Below, piece after piece: positions 35,940-48,751 of a stretch of DNA of 64,000 nucleotides (within the stretch, counting starts at the first letter, position 1; every line of letters starts with the position of its first letter). Origin of the DNA: Tamarix chinensis (Eukaryota; Streptophyta; Magnoliopsida; Caryophyllales; Tamaricaceae); the NCBI GenBank assembly GCA_030549775.1, contig CM060175.1, positions 66,639,245 through 66,703,244 of the forward strand. Reading direction: 5' to 3'. The notes beneath the pieces are model-generated. The model was not told where the DNA came from. It made no database searches and saw nothing but the letters and a program-made list of their open reading frames with translations. The position numbers were made by a program, and so were the translations under genes.

Positions 35940-38900
35940 TGTAACACCTCAAATTTTAGCTAAACCTAATCCTGAGTAATTTACATTGTAAACTAATCTT
36001 GATCTTGGAAAGTTAATATTTTCACCTTAACCTAACTCTGTAACCCTAAAATTTTGGCCTAATCCTACTTCTTCTTCTTCCTCCTCCACTTCTTCACTGA
36101 GAGATGCTTTGGACCATTCCACCATTTTAAGAATAGTGGGTTCCCTAAAATCAACATAAATAAAAGAATAAAGATGGTTACATCTAATAAAAAGGCATGA
36201 TCTGGTAGTAGCCTTTGTGTCTACTTGTGTTTCCATAGCTACCTTCATGCCTACTTGTGATGCAATGAGTTGTTGTTGATATGTGCTTGTGAACCTACCC
36301 GTGTTGTGAGATTTGTTGGGATTGATGATGAGTTTTGTGGCATGTGGCTATTATCTTGGCGTTGGGTTGATGTTGTTTCTAATTATATTATAAAGAACAT
36401 ATCTTGGATGTTCCATGGGTAATTTTAGTTAATTCCAAATGAACTAGAATGGTTATTATGTTGTATTGGAGGTATGCAATTATATGAATGGTTAATTGAT
36501 GTATGTACAATTCGATGTTTATACCATGTATTATTGTGATGCCTTGCATGTGTTCTATGCTGGTTTTTCATTTTAGTTTAGTATAAAGGATTACTCAGTT
36601 CAGTTGTACTAAAGGGTTCATTTTGCGAACTCCTACCTCTTTAATGGGTAGTGGTTTCTGCAGGTCAGCTTCTAGATTTTGTAGAAGGTAGTATTTTAGT
36701 TAAGAGAGCCTAAGGTTATCTGGTATCTTTCAGTATATTGATTTTGATTATATTTGGACACCTATGTCCCCTTATATTCTCTCCCTTTGAGTTTTATAAA
36801 TCTCTAATATTGCTTTTATGTAACACAATACTTATATTTTGTCTCTTCTATTCTATTTCTTGTAATCATATTATAAATCTAAGTGGAGTAATGATTCTAG
36901 CATTATCACTTGGTATGAGAATGGTATAGGAAATCAGACTTGTATCGAGTATAGTGGTAGCATCCTTCGTTTTTATAATTTTATCTTCCGTACCTAACTC
37001 TGTAAATGAATTTTTTTGGTTCATAAAAACCAGGGGTGTTACACTGCCCTCAACCCTTTATCCCCTTAGGTCGTTGCTCACCACCTAGCAACGACAACTT
37101 ATGACGATGCTCCACCCTTCCTCTCGGCACCACCCACCGTTCCTCTACACTTGGTTGCATAAAGTTTTCCCGAATCACTCATTTGATTTGTTTTGGTTTT
37201 CCTCCATTGTTTTACCGTCCATTACTTTATATTTTACCTAATTATGCTATTCAATCCTAATGGTTTGTTGTTGTGGTATCTTAGGTGATTTTTTGAGGTT
37301 CCATAAGAGACGTGATAAGATTTACGTGCATAGAGACTGGAGCCTTACTAAATAAGGATAATTGTTATAGTCTAGGGTTTTTGGTTGCTAAGTGTTATAT
37401 ATGTTTTTGTGTTATACCATGTTATTGTTGTAATGTGATTAAATCTATTATTGTTAATGCTATATTATGATGTTGATATTACATGATAGAAAATAAGTAA
37501 GTTAAGATTTTACGATATTATATGATAATATTATGTTTGGAAACCCTCGGTGTGATATATAGTTTTAATATGGGTTTATTAGGATACGATGAGTGTGAAA
37601 TGAGTATAATATAGTAGAAGGAGATAAATGGAGGATTTGGAAATAAGGTTACCAAACATATAAGATTTACATGAAATAAAGGTTTTGTTATTGGTAAGGG
37701 CATCTTGGTCAATATGGGATTCATTGTATATTCATGTTTTATATAATCTAAAATGTTCTAAGGAATTTATATGAAGTGTTTAGAATGTTCATTAATGGCC
37801 TAAGTCTAATAAATTATAAAAATGGATTGATTTGGTATTAGTAACCCTAAAATAGGAAGGATATTATCAGCTGTGTGAAACGGTAGAGTTAGAACACAAA
37901 TTTTGAATATGTTATTAATGTTAGTGTTTTGGGAAAGTGTATTGAATCCAGTAATGGTAGGAGTCTTAGAAGAAAATTTATGATGTATTTGTGAAGTTAG
38001 GGTTTATAAGCCCTAGGAATAGTTACTCTTGTGAAAGACCTTAGAGTTGGGACTTGAATTTCTAGTATGTTGATAATAATATTATTTGAGTAAAAGGTAT
38101 CAAGTTTGGTGGGTACAAGAGTAATAGAAGGGGAGTTATTACTAAAATTTGAAATTAGGGTTTCTAGGAAATATAAGGATCTTAATCGTAGAGAACAACC
38201 TTAGGATCTTGTGATATGCATTACCTTATTTAAATATGTTATATACTTTTAAAATCAATTATGAATAAGATATTAATCATTTCAAATGAAACATCATGAA
38301 ATTCGGACCGAGGTGTTCTATGGGTTCATTCCATTAGATAATAATAGTGGTTTAGAACTATTTTACCTTGAGAGATGCACTAGTCCGTTCCACCAGATTA
38401 AGAATAGTGGGGCCCTAAACTATATGATAAAGATAATACAATGTGAGATCATTAACCTAGTAGATAAGATATTAATGACTTACAATGGAAGAGTATGCGA
38501 GTCAAGACCGAGGTATTGGGTCTTTTCCATGGGACAATAATAGTGGCTTAGGTGTGTTGTCCCTAAAAGGTGCTTAGACCGTTCCATTGGACTAAGAATA
38601 GTGGATCAGGAGTGTCTTACCCTAAGAGGTGTTGGATCTGTTCCACCAAATGATGATAATGTCTTAGGTGTTTTGTCCCTAAGAGGTGATTCAAACTGTT
38701 CCACAAGTTTAAAAATAGTGGAGTTCTTGAACTCAATGTAAACAAAAGAGTGAAAATTGTTATATTTAATAAAGAAGAATGGATCAGTATTTACCATGTG
38801 ATATTTTATTTGTATCATATGTCTACTTATTATCTTTTGTGTATGTATGTATTTAACTGTATCCCTGACTCAATAGTATTATCACCTTACTCAGTACATA

Positions 38901-39353
38901 ACGTACTAACTATCATTTTCATGGATGTTACTCATTCCTACGATCAAATGACCTTGATGCTTTTGTGTTGGTTATTGAGGATCAACTGTATGATTTTGTT
39001 GACAATGATTATCTGTATGGGGTAGAGTGATCTTTTATATTAGAGCATGGGCATAGAGTCATGTTATCCAAGGAATAGTTTTATCTAGATACCTTTTTGG
39101 ACTCTTAACTCCATAGTATCTCTTTTGTTTGTATTTTAATGCAGTCGAAATTAAGCTCCAAACTCATATTTATGTGTATAAAGCTACTATCATTTCTATA
39201 TATCATGTTTTACTTTAATGGTTTTAGTCTTGTGATTGATGTAAGGATGATATAGTAAGCCAAATTTACATTGGTTATGGCAGTAACACCCAATATTTTG
39301 ATTAAAAGCTTCCGCTATAAAAAAATATTAATAGTAAAATTTGGGGTATTGCT
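35940..39353 (+). mobile_element. Mosaic LTR (subfamily B with an A-like end inside)
   Basis: The start TGTAACACCTCAAATTTTAG matches LTR B at 30095, and the far end (TTTGGGGTATT at 39341-39350, terminus decayed) matches LTR B's 3' end. GTTGT (35935-39) and GCTGT (39354-58) may be the target duplication with one change. In between, 36560-37043 resembles the 3' end of LTR A (GGATTACTCAGT, AATGGGTAGTGG, then CAGGGGTGTTACA). After 37043 the sequence jumps back to the B pattern equivalent to about 31050. The B middle between about 36070 and the 31050-equivalent is missing. This is either a B LTR with a second LTR fragment inserted and deleted, or a recombinant. Confidence 0.7.
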
Positions 39354-40554
39354 GCTGTAGCATTAAAAAAATTTCATCAAGGAATTCCGCTGCTATAACA
39401 ATTTCATAATTTCTATTCTTATGATTTTCTAGCATGGATAAATAATCATTTGCCTAATTTTTTACTTCCTTTTATCCTTAATTTTTAGATCAAACTCTTA
39501 CATAAGTAAAACCCACCTAATGAGTTTAGGTTGACATCTTTCTTTCTAACTAGATACCTAATAACTACATGGTTAGTGTATACGATTGTTTTTGTACCTA
39601 TGAGATATGCTTGGAATTTATCAAAGGCAACAACTATTGTTAATAACTTCTTTTTTTGATGGTGTGATTAATCTGAACATCATTGAGAGTTTAAATAGGG
39701 CATTAATGAAACACCTTTCTCCTCATTTGCCTAAGAATACCACCTAATAAAAAATCACTAGCATCACACATAAGTTCAAAAGGTAAAGACTGATCAGAAC
39801 TAACAATAACTAATGCAATGATAAGAGAATTTTGATTTTGTCAAAATCCTGCTTACAATCTTGAGTGAGATCAAAATGTATATCCTACTGCAATAATGAG
39901 CACAGGGGCTCATCAATTTTTGAGAAGTCCTTAATGAACCTCTGATAAAATCCTATGTGTCCTATGAAGCTTCTCTTCTCTTTTATCATGGTAGGTGGTA
40001 GCTGTTTAGCTATAACATCAATCTTTACCCAGACTACTTCAATGCCTTTTTGCAAAATATTATGACTGATCACTATTCATTCTTGTACTATAATATGACA
40101 CTTCTCCTAATTGAAAACTAGGTTATCATCTTCACAATGTTTCAATACACTTTCCAAGTTGCTTAAACAGTTGGTGAAAGATTCTCTAAAAACAAAAAAG
40201 TTATCGATGGAATTTTGGAAACTAGTAGGTGCATTACATAAACAGAAAAGAATTATATGAAAGGAAAATGTACCATATGGACAAGTAAAAGTGGTTTTCT
40301 CTTAATATTGTGGTCCTATATCAATCTAATTGTACCAATAATATCCATCGAGGAAATAGTAATAGGGCTTACCTATCAAGTGGTTAAGAATCTAGTTTAT
40401 ACATGGTGAGGGTAAGTGGTATTTTCTTTTGTCATTATTGATATTTATGTAGTCCGTACATACCCTCCATCCTATGACATTGTGTGTGGGAATGGGCTTA
40501 TTTTTATCATTGGGCATCATGGTAATTCCCCCTTTCTTGGGGACACACTATATT
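39354..40554 (-). pseudogene. Athila (Ty3/gypsy) reverse transcriptase and RNase H
   Basis: On the minus strand: PRKGGITMMPNDKN at the RT start, GWRVCTDYIN, then NSIDNFFVFREFFTNCLSNLES near 40205. Active copies have F/Y-M-D-D; here it reads S-I-D-N, so the second catalytic Asp is lost. Then KCHIIVQE, KGIEVVWVKIDVI, RSFIGHIGFYQRFIKDFSK (39885-40073) and PLCSLL. Weaker RNase H residues follow to about 39400. Many stops. Normally the RT/RNase H copies element RNA into DNA. The domain continues the sequence at 44173 once the LTR at 40555-44167 is removed. Confidence 0.92.
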
Positions 40555-43500
40555 TGTAACATTCCCATTTTTAACATTTAAAATTTTTATTTTAAAGAGT
40601 TAATTATAGAAGCTAAAATATTAAAAATACAAGGAATTACCACCACACTTAGTATAAGTTTAGTTTCCCCTACCATTCTGATACTAAGTGATAAGGATAA
40701 AATATTAATCCGCTTAAATTAAAAACAACAATTATAAGAACCTAATAGATATTACATTATATATTAAAATTGTTTGATACTACAAGATCAGAAAATGGTT
40801 ACAAAATTCAAATGAAAATGAATACAAAAGGAAGATAAGAGTCCACAAGTATTAAGATCAAATGTTACCAGATCGGGCATCAAATAGTTCTAACTCTCAA
40901 CCCCAAAATATATTAGCCGTTAAGTTGACCTTATAAGCAAATCTTGCAAAGTCATAACTACCCAATTCATAGGTAGGGAACCATGACATAGAATGCATCA
41001 AGATGATGGTATTCAATAAATCACTATAAAAAACTAAGCATGCAAATATCACATGGAGCACATATAAGGTATATCAGGAGAACACAGTATAAAAATAATA
41101 AATCTTACAAACGATAGTAGAATAAAATAAGCATGCCATTCACTAAGTTCACATGTTCAACATTGCCTTTGCTTAAGCTAATACAAAGCTAAATAGCCCA
41201 AAACATATCAAGGGGGTTTCCTTATGGGAAGACACCAAAACATTATTAACCAATTTATATTATTATCACATTATGTCCCATAAATCTCAACTAACCATAC
41301 TAATAACTTATAAACCACCATAGGAAGGGTACTAAAGCAACTACCAACCATAGGTGGGGCATGAAGGCAACTACCAACCACAAGTAGGGCATAAAGGCAA
41401 CTACTGAACCACAAGTAGGGTATATAGGCAACTACTAAACCATAAGAAAGGCACGAAGGCAACTATGAACCACATTCAAGGCATAAAGTCCACTACCGAC
41501 TCTCCCAATCCAAAACAATTCCAACCTAACAATAGTTACTTCCATTTTTATTTACTAAAGGGGAAATTATATCAACTCGAAGACACTAAGGTAATTTGGT
41601 CATACTGTACTGGTATAAAATGAAACATAATATCTTAAAAACTATCAATCCAAGTACACTAAGGTACATCGGTTGCATTAGCACAGAAATGAAGCACAAT
41701 ACACTAATGATAAGGACACCTAATTAATAAGTATGAATACCCTCTAAGAAGGTTGAAGAGCTAAGAAGAATAAAATGGAGGGCCTATTTAGGGTAATAAG
41801 GTACACTAATAAAAATTCAAATCAAACTATGGGTTAAACCACACCTTTAATATAGCTACTCCTAAAGAGCCACCATTTTTGATCTTGATGTCATTCACTT
41901 TAAATATTAATATTTTAATAATACAATCATGAAATCACATAATACACAACAATTTCAATTTTCATATTTAACTAATTTTACTCATTTTTTAATTAATTAA
42001 GTTAACCCTAAGGCCAATGGTCAAACCAAGATCAAAGTTAACACTAAGTTCAATATAACAATCTACTTATGTTGTCCTAGATCCAATTATTCACTTTTAG
42101 GCGCATTAGGTTATAAATAATCAAAATATCGTTCAAACATAATTACTATGATATTATCAATTTTAAATGCCAATTTCCTTTTTATTCACAATTTGTCGTG
42201 AAAATTCTAAAATATGATAATATAAAACATCTTAGCATACAAGTAACATTACAAGACATGGGAAAATACCATTTTGCCCCTATACACTATTTAGCACATA
42301 AAACCCTAACATGATTTCATACTTTCATGATAAATTGTAAATATAAAGGAAATTAGCATTTAAAAAGGATGTTATCTAATTCATCATAAATCATATACTT
42401 TCATACCTGACATCATATCATTACATGTTAGGAATACATATTAGGATTAAAAAAACATGTTACACTCAAAAGAAAAAATTACTCCTAAGGAATACAAATG
42501 ATAATAACCGTGTGAAAGTACACATAAACATGATCAACCTATTATATTGTATGTATACACCATGCATAATTCATCAACCACATTAAACCTATTATAGCAT
42601 GTTTTTGTACACATAGCATCATAAATAATTTAACATGCTCTTTATATATAGTTTCATGCCAATTTTATTACAAAAATAAATAAGCACAACAAGACATGCT
42701 TAATATAATATACACATTATAACCCTAATATTCTATCATGTAATTTTTTACATTTTAGTAAAACATAATGGTTATCTTAATTCTAGAAAAAATATAAGCA
42801 ACCTACTATAAACTATTAACCTCCACTAATCATCCTCCTTTACCTAAAATAAAACCAAACAATACATATATTGGCATATAAACAAATAATAACCAAAGTC
42901 ATCACAACAATTGGACAAATACAACCAAATAACTAACTACCCAATGATGCACTTATTAGGAAAAATATGAGCAGAATTAATGTTTTCAAGGCTACTAATG
43001 CCCACTGCTCACACTGCTAAAGAACAACAATGTGATTCCTTCATGCTGAGGGGGTGGTTTGTGCAAGCAACTAACGTATAAACAACTAGGTTATGCAAGG
43101 GAATTACATTGCATGAGGTTGGGGGCATAGAGTCTTGACATATTAGAAGGAGGATTACGTGGTATTGCCATATTAGGGGTTGGGGAAATGTGAAGGGTGG
43201 CTGCTAAAGAGGGAAAGTGACATGGAAATTATACACTAGTGGTGTAGAGCTACACAATGAAGGATGATAGCAAGGAATTGTGCATGTGGAGGCTGATTTC
43301 AGGGTATTTATGGTTGTGTGGGTAGTGTAGTGCGGCTGAACAAGTTGAAGGGGAGAATTGGTGGGAGTTAGGTTTTGGGAAATTTATAGCAAAAAATAGG
43401 GGAAGAAGAGTTAGTGTTCGAGATAATGGCTATTGGCGACTGCTAACAAGGGGCATAGGTTGAGGAAAGGGGAAAGAAAAAGTACCAATGAGGATGAAAA

Positions 43501-44167
43501 AGGAGAAGATGAGTTTGGGCAGTAGTGGATTGAACAAAAGGAGATGGTGATGATGGTGGTTGCAAAGAGGGTGGAAGACCTGGGCAATTAGTGGTTGTGG
43601 AACCATATGCCTAAAAATATTGGTTGGTTACTTAGATAAGGGAAATATAAAGGGGAAGGAGGTTATGGTTATGGTGTTGCATAGGTTGGAAAGAAAAATA
43701 AAGGAGGTTAATTGAGTCGGAAAAATGCTAAAGGAAAAATTATGAGGGTAGTGTTTGTAGGAGGAGTTGTCATACAAGAGAGATAAGACATGAGAGAGAT
43801 AGGTTTGTAGAGAATAAGGGGAAGTAAGGAATTATTGTGTAGGGGGTAGGTGAGAGGGGTTCATTGCTGTACAGAAGAGTAGCATTGGTGGAGTGTTAGT
43901 TTACTATTATTTAGGTTTAGGTTTAGTTAGATTAGGCTAGTTGGGTTACGTTAGATTTTTTGGTTAGAAAATCAAACAAAAAAATTACTAATTAAGGGTA
44001 AAATTTAAAGAAAAGGAAAAGGGAAGAAAATAATTAGGGGAAAATAATTAAGAAAGATCTGGGCTATGGTTTAAGGGTAAAAAAAGTAAGTGAAGGTTTA
44101 GGGTTAAGTTTTGAATAAGAGGTTAAACACCCAAAATAAAAGGCTCTAAAAATTTTGGGGTGTTACA
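40555..44167 (-). mobile_element. Solo giant LTR, subfamily C, antisense, with perfect TSD
   Basis: This 3613-bp block starts TGTAACATTCCC and ends TTTTGGGGTGTTACA on the + strand. The exact 5-bp duplication ATATT occurs on both sides (40550-40554 and 44168-44172), and the RT frame is restored across it (GKP... to PRKGG). ACCACCACACTTAGTATAAG near its start is the antisense of the ACTAAGTGTGG motif shared with LTR A. It has its own tandem repeat (41336-41490), a purine-rich (+ strand) tract at about 43370-44150 and no coding domain. Confidence 0.9.
41336..41490. repeat. 30-bp tandem repeat in LTR C
   Basis: About five degenerate units of roughly 30-31 bp, built on GGCAACTACCAACCACAAGT then AGGGCATAAA. 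It occupies the place where the A, A2 and B LTRs carry AATAGTGG modules. Confidence 0.8.
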
Positions 44168-44172
44168 ATATT

Positions 44173-44796
44173 GGGCTTACCCATGTGTTTTTAGAGATGG
44201 GATAAATTACTCCTGCATCTAGCCACATGATAATTTAATTTTTGAATACCTCATTTACAATATAGTTTAAGCATATTTGTTGCTCCATTGAGTTGTTGCA
44301 ACTTTGATTAAGAATAATCATGTTTTGGTAGATCAAACAGTTGATTCATTTGATATCTACCATGGTGTAATTTATAATCCTTTTGTGCCTCTTTCAACAT
44401 TTCCACCAATATCATCTCTTCTCACAATGTTAAAGAGGATGCAATAATTATAGGCAACATGTTATCAAGTCCTAATTAAGCATACTTGAGGTGATGGAGT
44501 AATGGTTTTAATTATAGGACAAGGAGGTCTTCTTGGAAGGTTTCATCTCTATTTCATATAACTCTAATGATTCAAATCTTTTTTGGGTGAAATCCACATA
44601 TGCTAAAACTTATGAGTTTTCCTCCTTTTCTTCCTCGATAGCAAGGGTGTACTTATCACTTGATTGAAATGCTACCACATCTTCTTTATACACCACAGAA
44701 TCAAAGGTATTAATTAAGGAACACATATTGCTTTCATTATGTTTAACACAATAAATGTTGCATCCTCTCCATTAAAATTTTTAGTTAACTCCCATT
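44173..44796 (-). pseudogene. Athila protease-RT linker and RT N-terminus
   Basis: The minus strand carries decayed but recognisable residues such as KDYKLHHG, RYQMNQLFDLPKHDYS and a KLLDAGVIYPIS-like end (ARCRSNLSHL). These match the region of Athila polyproteins just before the RT core, and the next residues are found at 40554 beyond the inserted LTR. Stops and shifts are frequent. Confidence 0.7.
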
Positions 44797-45204
44797 CTAA
44801 ATGTTAATAAACTTTCTTTCCATTGCGAGGAATGGTTGTCCCAAGATGACATACACCTCTTTGTCTACCTCAAGATATAAGATGATGAAGTTCGCTAAAA
44901 TAATGAATTTTTCCACCTTAACTGGTACATCTTCAATCTTCCTATTAGAGTGCACATAGGATCTATCTACTAGTTGAAACGTTATTTTCATCGACTTTAC
45001 TTCTCCCACTCCTAATATCTTAAAACTAGACTTAGGAATTAGGTTTATACTAACACCAAGATCGCATAATATATTACCACCATATGAATCTCTTATGAAG
45101 CATTGGATAGTGAAGTTGATAGGATCCTTCAAATTGTTAGGGATTTTCCATTTTAGAATAGAACTGCATTCTTGATTGAATTCAACCATTTTGTATTCAC
45201 CCAA
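44797..45204 (-). pseudogene. Athila (Ty3/gypsy) aspartic protease
   Basis: A 135-codon open stretch reads IPNNLKDPINFTIQCFI, then ILCDLGVSINLIPKSSFKIL, then MKITFQLVDRSYVHSNRKIE, DVPVKVEKFIILANFIILY and VILGQPFLAMER. This is the retroviral-type protease that processes the gag-pol polyprotein. The active-site triad region reads C-D-L-G in a context matching active Athila copies, so this domain is the best preserved of the element, though the rest of the polyprotein is dead. Confidence 0.92.
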
Positions 45205-46704
45205 CTTTCACTTTTTGGATAAAATATCCCTTAAGAACTTAGCATAGTTAGGTATATGCTATAAAGCATCAATAAGAGGAATTTTAATGTGAAATTTTTT
45301 AGGATGTCCATAAATTTGTCATAATTCTTCTCTATTTGTTTTTAAGTCTTTTAAGGATAAAAGGTAGTGGCATGAAAGGTTTAGGTTGAGTTGTAGGAGG
45401 AGGGTATGTGTCATTTATTTGGTAGGAGTCTATCCTATGGCAGCCATTGTAACATATGCATCTTCACAAGACTTTAGTTCCCCATCAAGCCTTTGAATTT
45501 TTAGGTCCACTTCATTTCCCCATTTGATTTTCCAAGTTTCTTAAAGAAATAGATAAACTCTGGGTGATACCATCATTTTTTCCATGTATTATTTTAACAA
45601 TACTTCTAGAGAGGTTGATGATTAGTTTATTGAGTACGGATGGTGGTTATGAGTGAAGTTTGGAGGTATTTATTATATTGGCTGCAAGAGAATTTTGGTG
45701 TCGCCTCCATCCTAGGTTGTAGGTATTGGAGTAAAGGTTATTTTCTTTGTTAAAATTCCCCACATTATTGATAGAAGTTGGGTTTGAATGATAATTATCA
45801 AATATCGGTGCATCTCTACATTAGACACAAGATTCAGTTGATGCTACAACATTAGTTTGGCTAGGTATTGGAGTTATTATTGTGGTTTTTAACATATGTG
45901 ATATTAATGATTCACTTACTTGAAGAGCTATCAATGCATCTATCTCTAGTAATTTAGGAGTCTTTTTTGATGGGTCTGAACTTGTGAGAAACCATTGGCA
46001 GTTGCTGATAGCAGTGTTTTCTAGTAAGTCATATTTCTCATTGTAGTTTTTGGGCATCAATGCTTATCTAGAGAAAGCATAGACCATGTTCCTTATGACT
46101 GGGTTCAATCTATTGTAGAAAGAATCCATCAAGATTCAGTGTGTCTTACCATGATTTGAGCACTTTCTCAATTAATCCTTGAATCTCTTCCATATGTCAT
46201 ACAATAGTTCATCACCATATTGCTTAAACATTGGAATTTTGTGGCACATAATAGTATTGTTATTAAAAGAAAAATATTTTAACAAAGAATTTTGTTTCAA
46301 ATCATCCCAAGTGGTTATGTTGCTTGTAAGGAGGGTATTCAACCAATCCTTAGATTTATCTCTTAGAGAAAATTGAAAGAGATTCATGTGCAAGGAATCA
46401 TGAGAAACCTCTTTAGTTTTAAAAGAGTCACACACTTAAATGAATGATTACAAATGGGCATATGAGTTTTCATGAAGAGATCCATTGGATTGATCAATCA
46501 TTTGCAACATTTGAGGCACAACAAACTTGAGTTCAAAATTTTGAGCTAGAATATCATATCTCATAATAAATGGATTTAAATTATCTTTGAATGGGGTGTC
46601 ATAATCCCTAATAGCACAATTTTTATTGCCCTTAGGGATAAAGCTACAACATTTTCTAGCACAACTGGTGGTAAGTTTCCTGCTCTTGGTTTTTTCCCCA
46701 TCCA
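45205..46704 (-). pseudogene. Athila (Ty3/gypsy) gag
   Basis: From right to left: MDGEKTKSRKLTTSC..., FIMRYDILAQNFELKFVVPQ (46448-46704); CDSFKTKEVSHDSLHMNLFQ then FSLRDKSKDWLNTLLTSNIT, TWDD and MFKQYGDELLYDIWKRFKD (46172-46435), the core gag retrotransposon domain; LLENTAISNCQW (45821-46060). A broken CCHC region, CVxCRD, and an IHGKNDGITQSLSISLRNLE coiled segment lie before the protease. Gag forms the virus-like particle in the cytoplasm. It is cut on the right by the LTR at 46705 and has several stops. Confidence 0.9.
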
Positions 46705-48678
46705 TGTAATACTTCAAATTTAATCTAACCCTAATTCTAGGTAATTAATATTTTAATCTAACCATGACCTTAGATAGTTACTATTTTAATCTTAACCATA
46801 TTCCCTAATATAATTTTTTAAACCTAATGCTAATCCTAATCCTAAACTTCTTTTATTTTTTAAATTTTTTCCTTATTCTTCTTCTTCTTTTCTTCTTCTC
46901 CTCCTTAAAACTACATGATTCTCTCTTCTACTAACCAAATTCCTTTTCCTAATATTACATCCTAAACCTACCTATCCTATATTCATCATTACAGCCATCA
47001 CCTCCCACATCTCAAATGATATGTTCATTGGAGACATATTCCTCAATTGTGCCTCCCCCTTAGCCCTTTGCCTCTCTACCATTCCTCATCATTCATAAAA
47101 ACACATATATATTCCCTCCAGTATCTCTCATCATTTCATTTATTACTTCACCTAACTTATCCTATGACTCCCCATTTCTTTTCCTTTCATATTTGTGCCT
47201 CATTCCACCTTCGCCTACCATTTTTATACTATGAAAATTTGCACAGCGTATACAACCCATGTAGCTCCATCTTTACTAGCATCAACAACCCACAAAATTA
47301 ACCCTTAGCAATGTCAACATCTCATGCAAACCCTCCACATCTATGTCACAACCTCATGCAACAACCTACCTTAGCCTAGATGCGTCAACCTCAGTGCACA
47401 CCCCCCCTCAAGTTGTTTCATTCCCTCATGTCACCACCCTAAAATTTTTGCCCCTTCCCCACCCCAACACCACCCTATAAGCATCACACTTTAATGTTGC
47501 ACCACTCTAACCTACACTCCAAACTCATGTTGCACCACTCCAACCTTACGCCAATCCACACCTAACAATGTGACTCATTCATGCCACCACCCTTCAACAA
47601 CATGAGGACCTCAAATTGGAGCACCCTATTTATGGGATTCCCTAATGCAACTCCACCCATTGTTGCACCACTTCCTCATGTAGCAACTCCAATTGTGCTA
47701 CACCTTATCCTATAGTTTGTTGCTTTAGTTTTGCTCCTTTTCCACCATCCTTTGCCTTATCCTTTAATTGGTTGCATTATTAATTTATAATTTTGTATTT
47801 TTCTTCTTTATTGCATGTTTTTTTGGTGGTCTCAAAGGAGGCAAGTTAGGCTTATATGTGCTTAGAGACTGGTGTCTTTTAGTAAGTATACATGTAGTAG
47901 TTAGGAATTTTTAAATGTTATATATAATTTTTGTGTGTATTACCATTTTTTATGATATTATTGATAAATTCATGGTTTCAATGATTTTTATGTGATAACA
48001 TTTGTGTTATGATGGAAAAGTGAGTAATATGTGCAAGCATGCAAATGTATACATTAATTAGATAAGCTTATTATGTAAGTTGGGTAAGTTATGTTGGACC
48101 ACTATCTGAACTTTGATATGAAGGATGACACGTATATATTTTTAGTTAGATATATTCATGAGATTATTAAGTGGTTGAGGTTGAAAACTAACCATATTAT
48201 GTCTTGTGGAGTTTTTATAAAAAAGATGGGTATTTTAGAAACCTTAAGGGTATTTTGGTCAATAAAATTTAAATATGAAATATTTGGTATTTTAATATGT
48301 TAAATGATTTAAAATATGATAATTATATCATGTGGAATGTTTGGAGTAACTATAAATGGCTAAGTCCAATAAAATGAGAAATGGCTTAAATTGAGAATTG
48401 TAACCATAGAGGTAGGTCATTATTGCATGTGCACGATATTGGAGTTAGACCTTGACTTTTAGATATGTTATTAATACTAATTTTTTAGGAATTTGTATTA
48501 AATTTTGTGGCTATATAAGTCTTATGGGAAGAGTTATACCTAACTTGTGAAATTAAGATTTCATAGTTGTTGTAAATAATAACTCTAGAGATAGGGTTAT
48601 TAATCATATGTGTATGACATTTGAGTTTGACCTTGATATTCAGATATGCTAATAATCATCGTTGACTTTGTCGTCAAC

Positions 48679-48751
<73 letters not shown>

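Noticed and set aside
36027..36248. 73-codon minus-strand frame with an acidic stretch
   Set aside because: Lies within the mosaic LTR; the EEVEEEEEE part is the complement of a CTT/CCT run.
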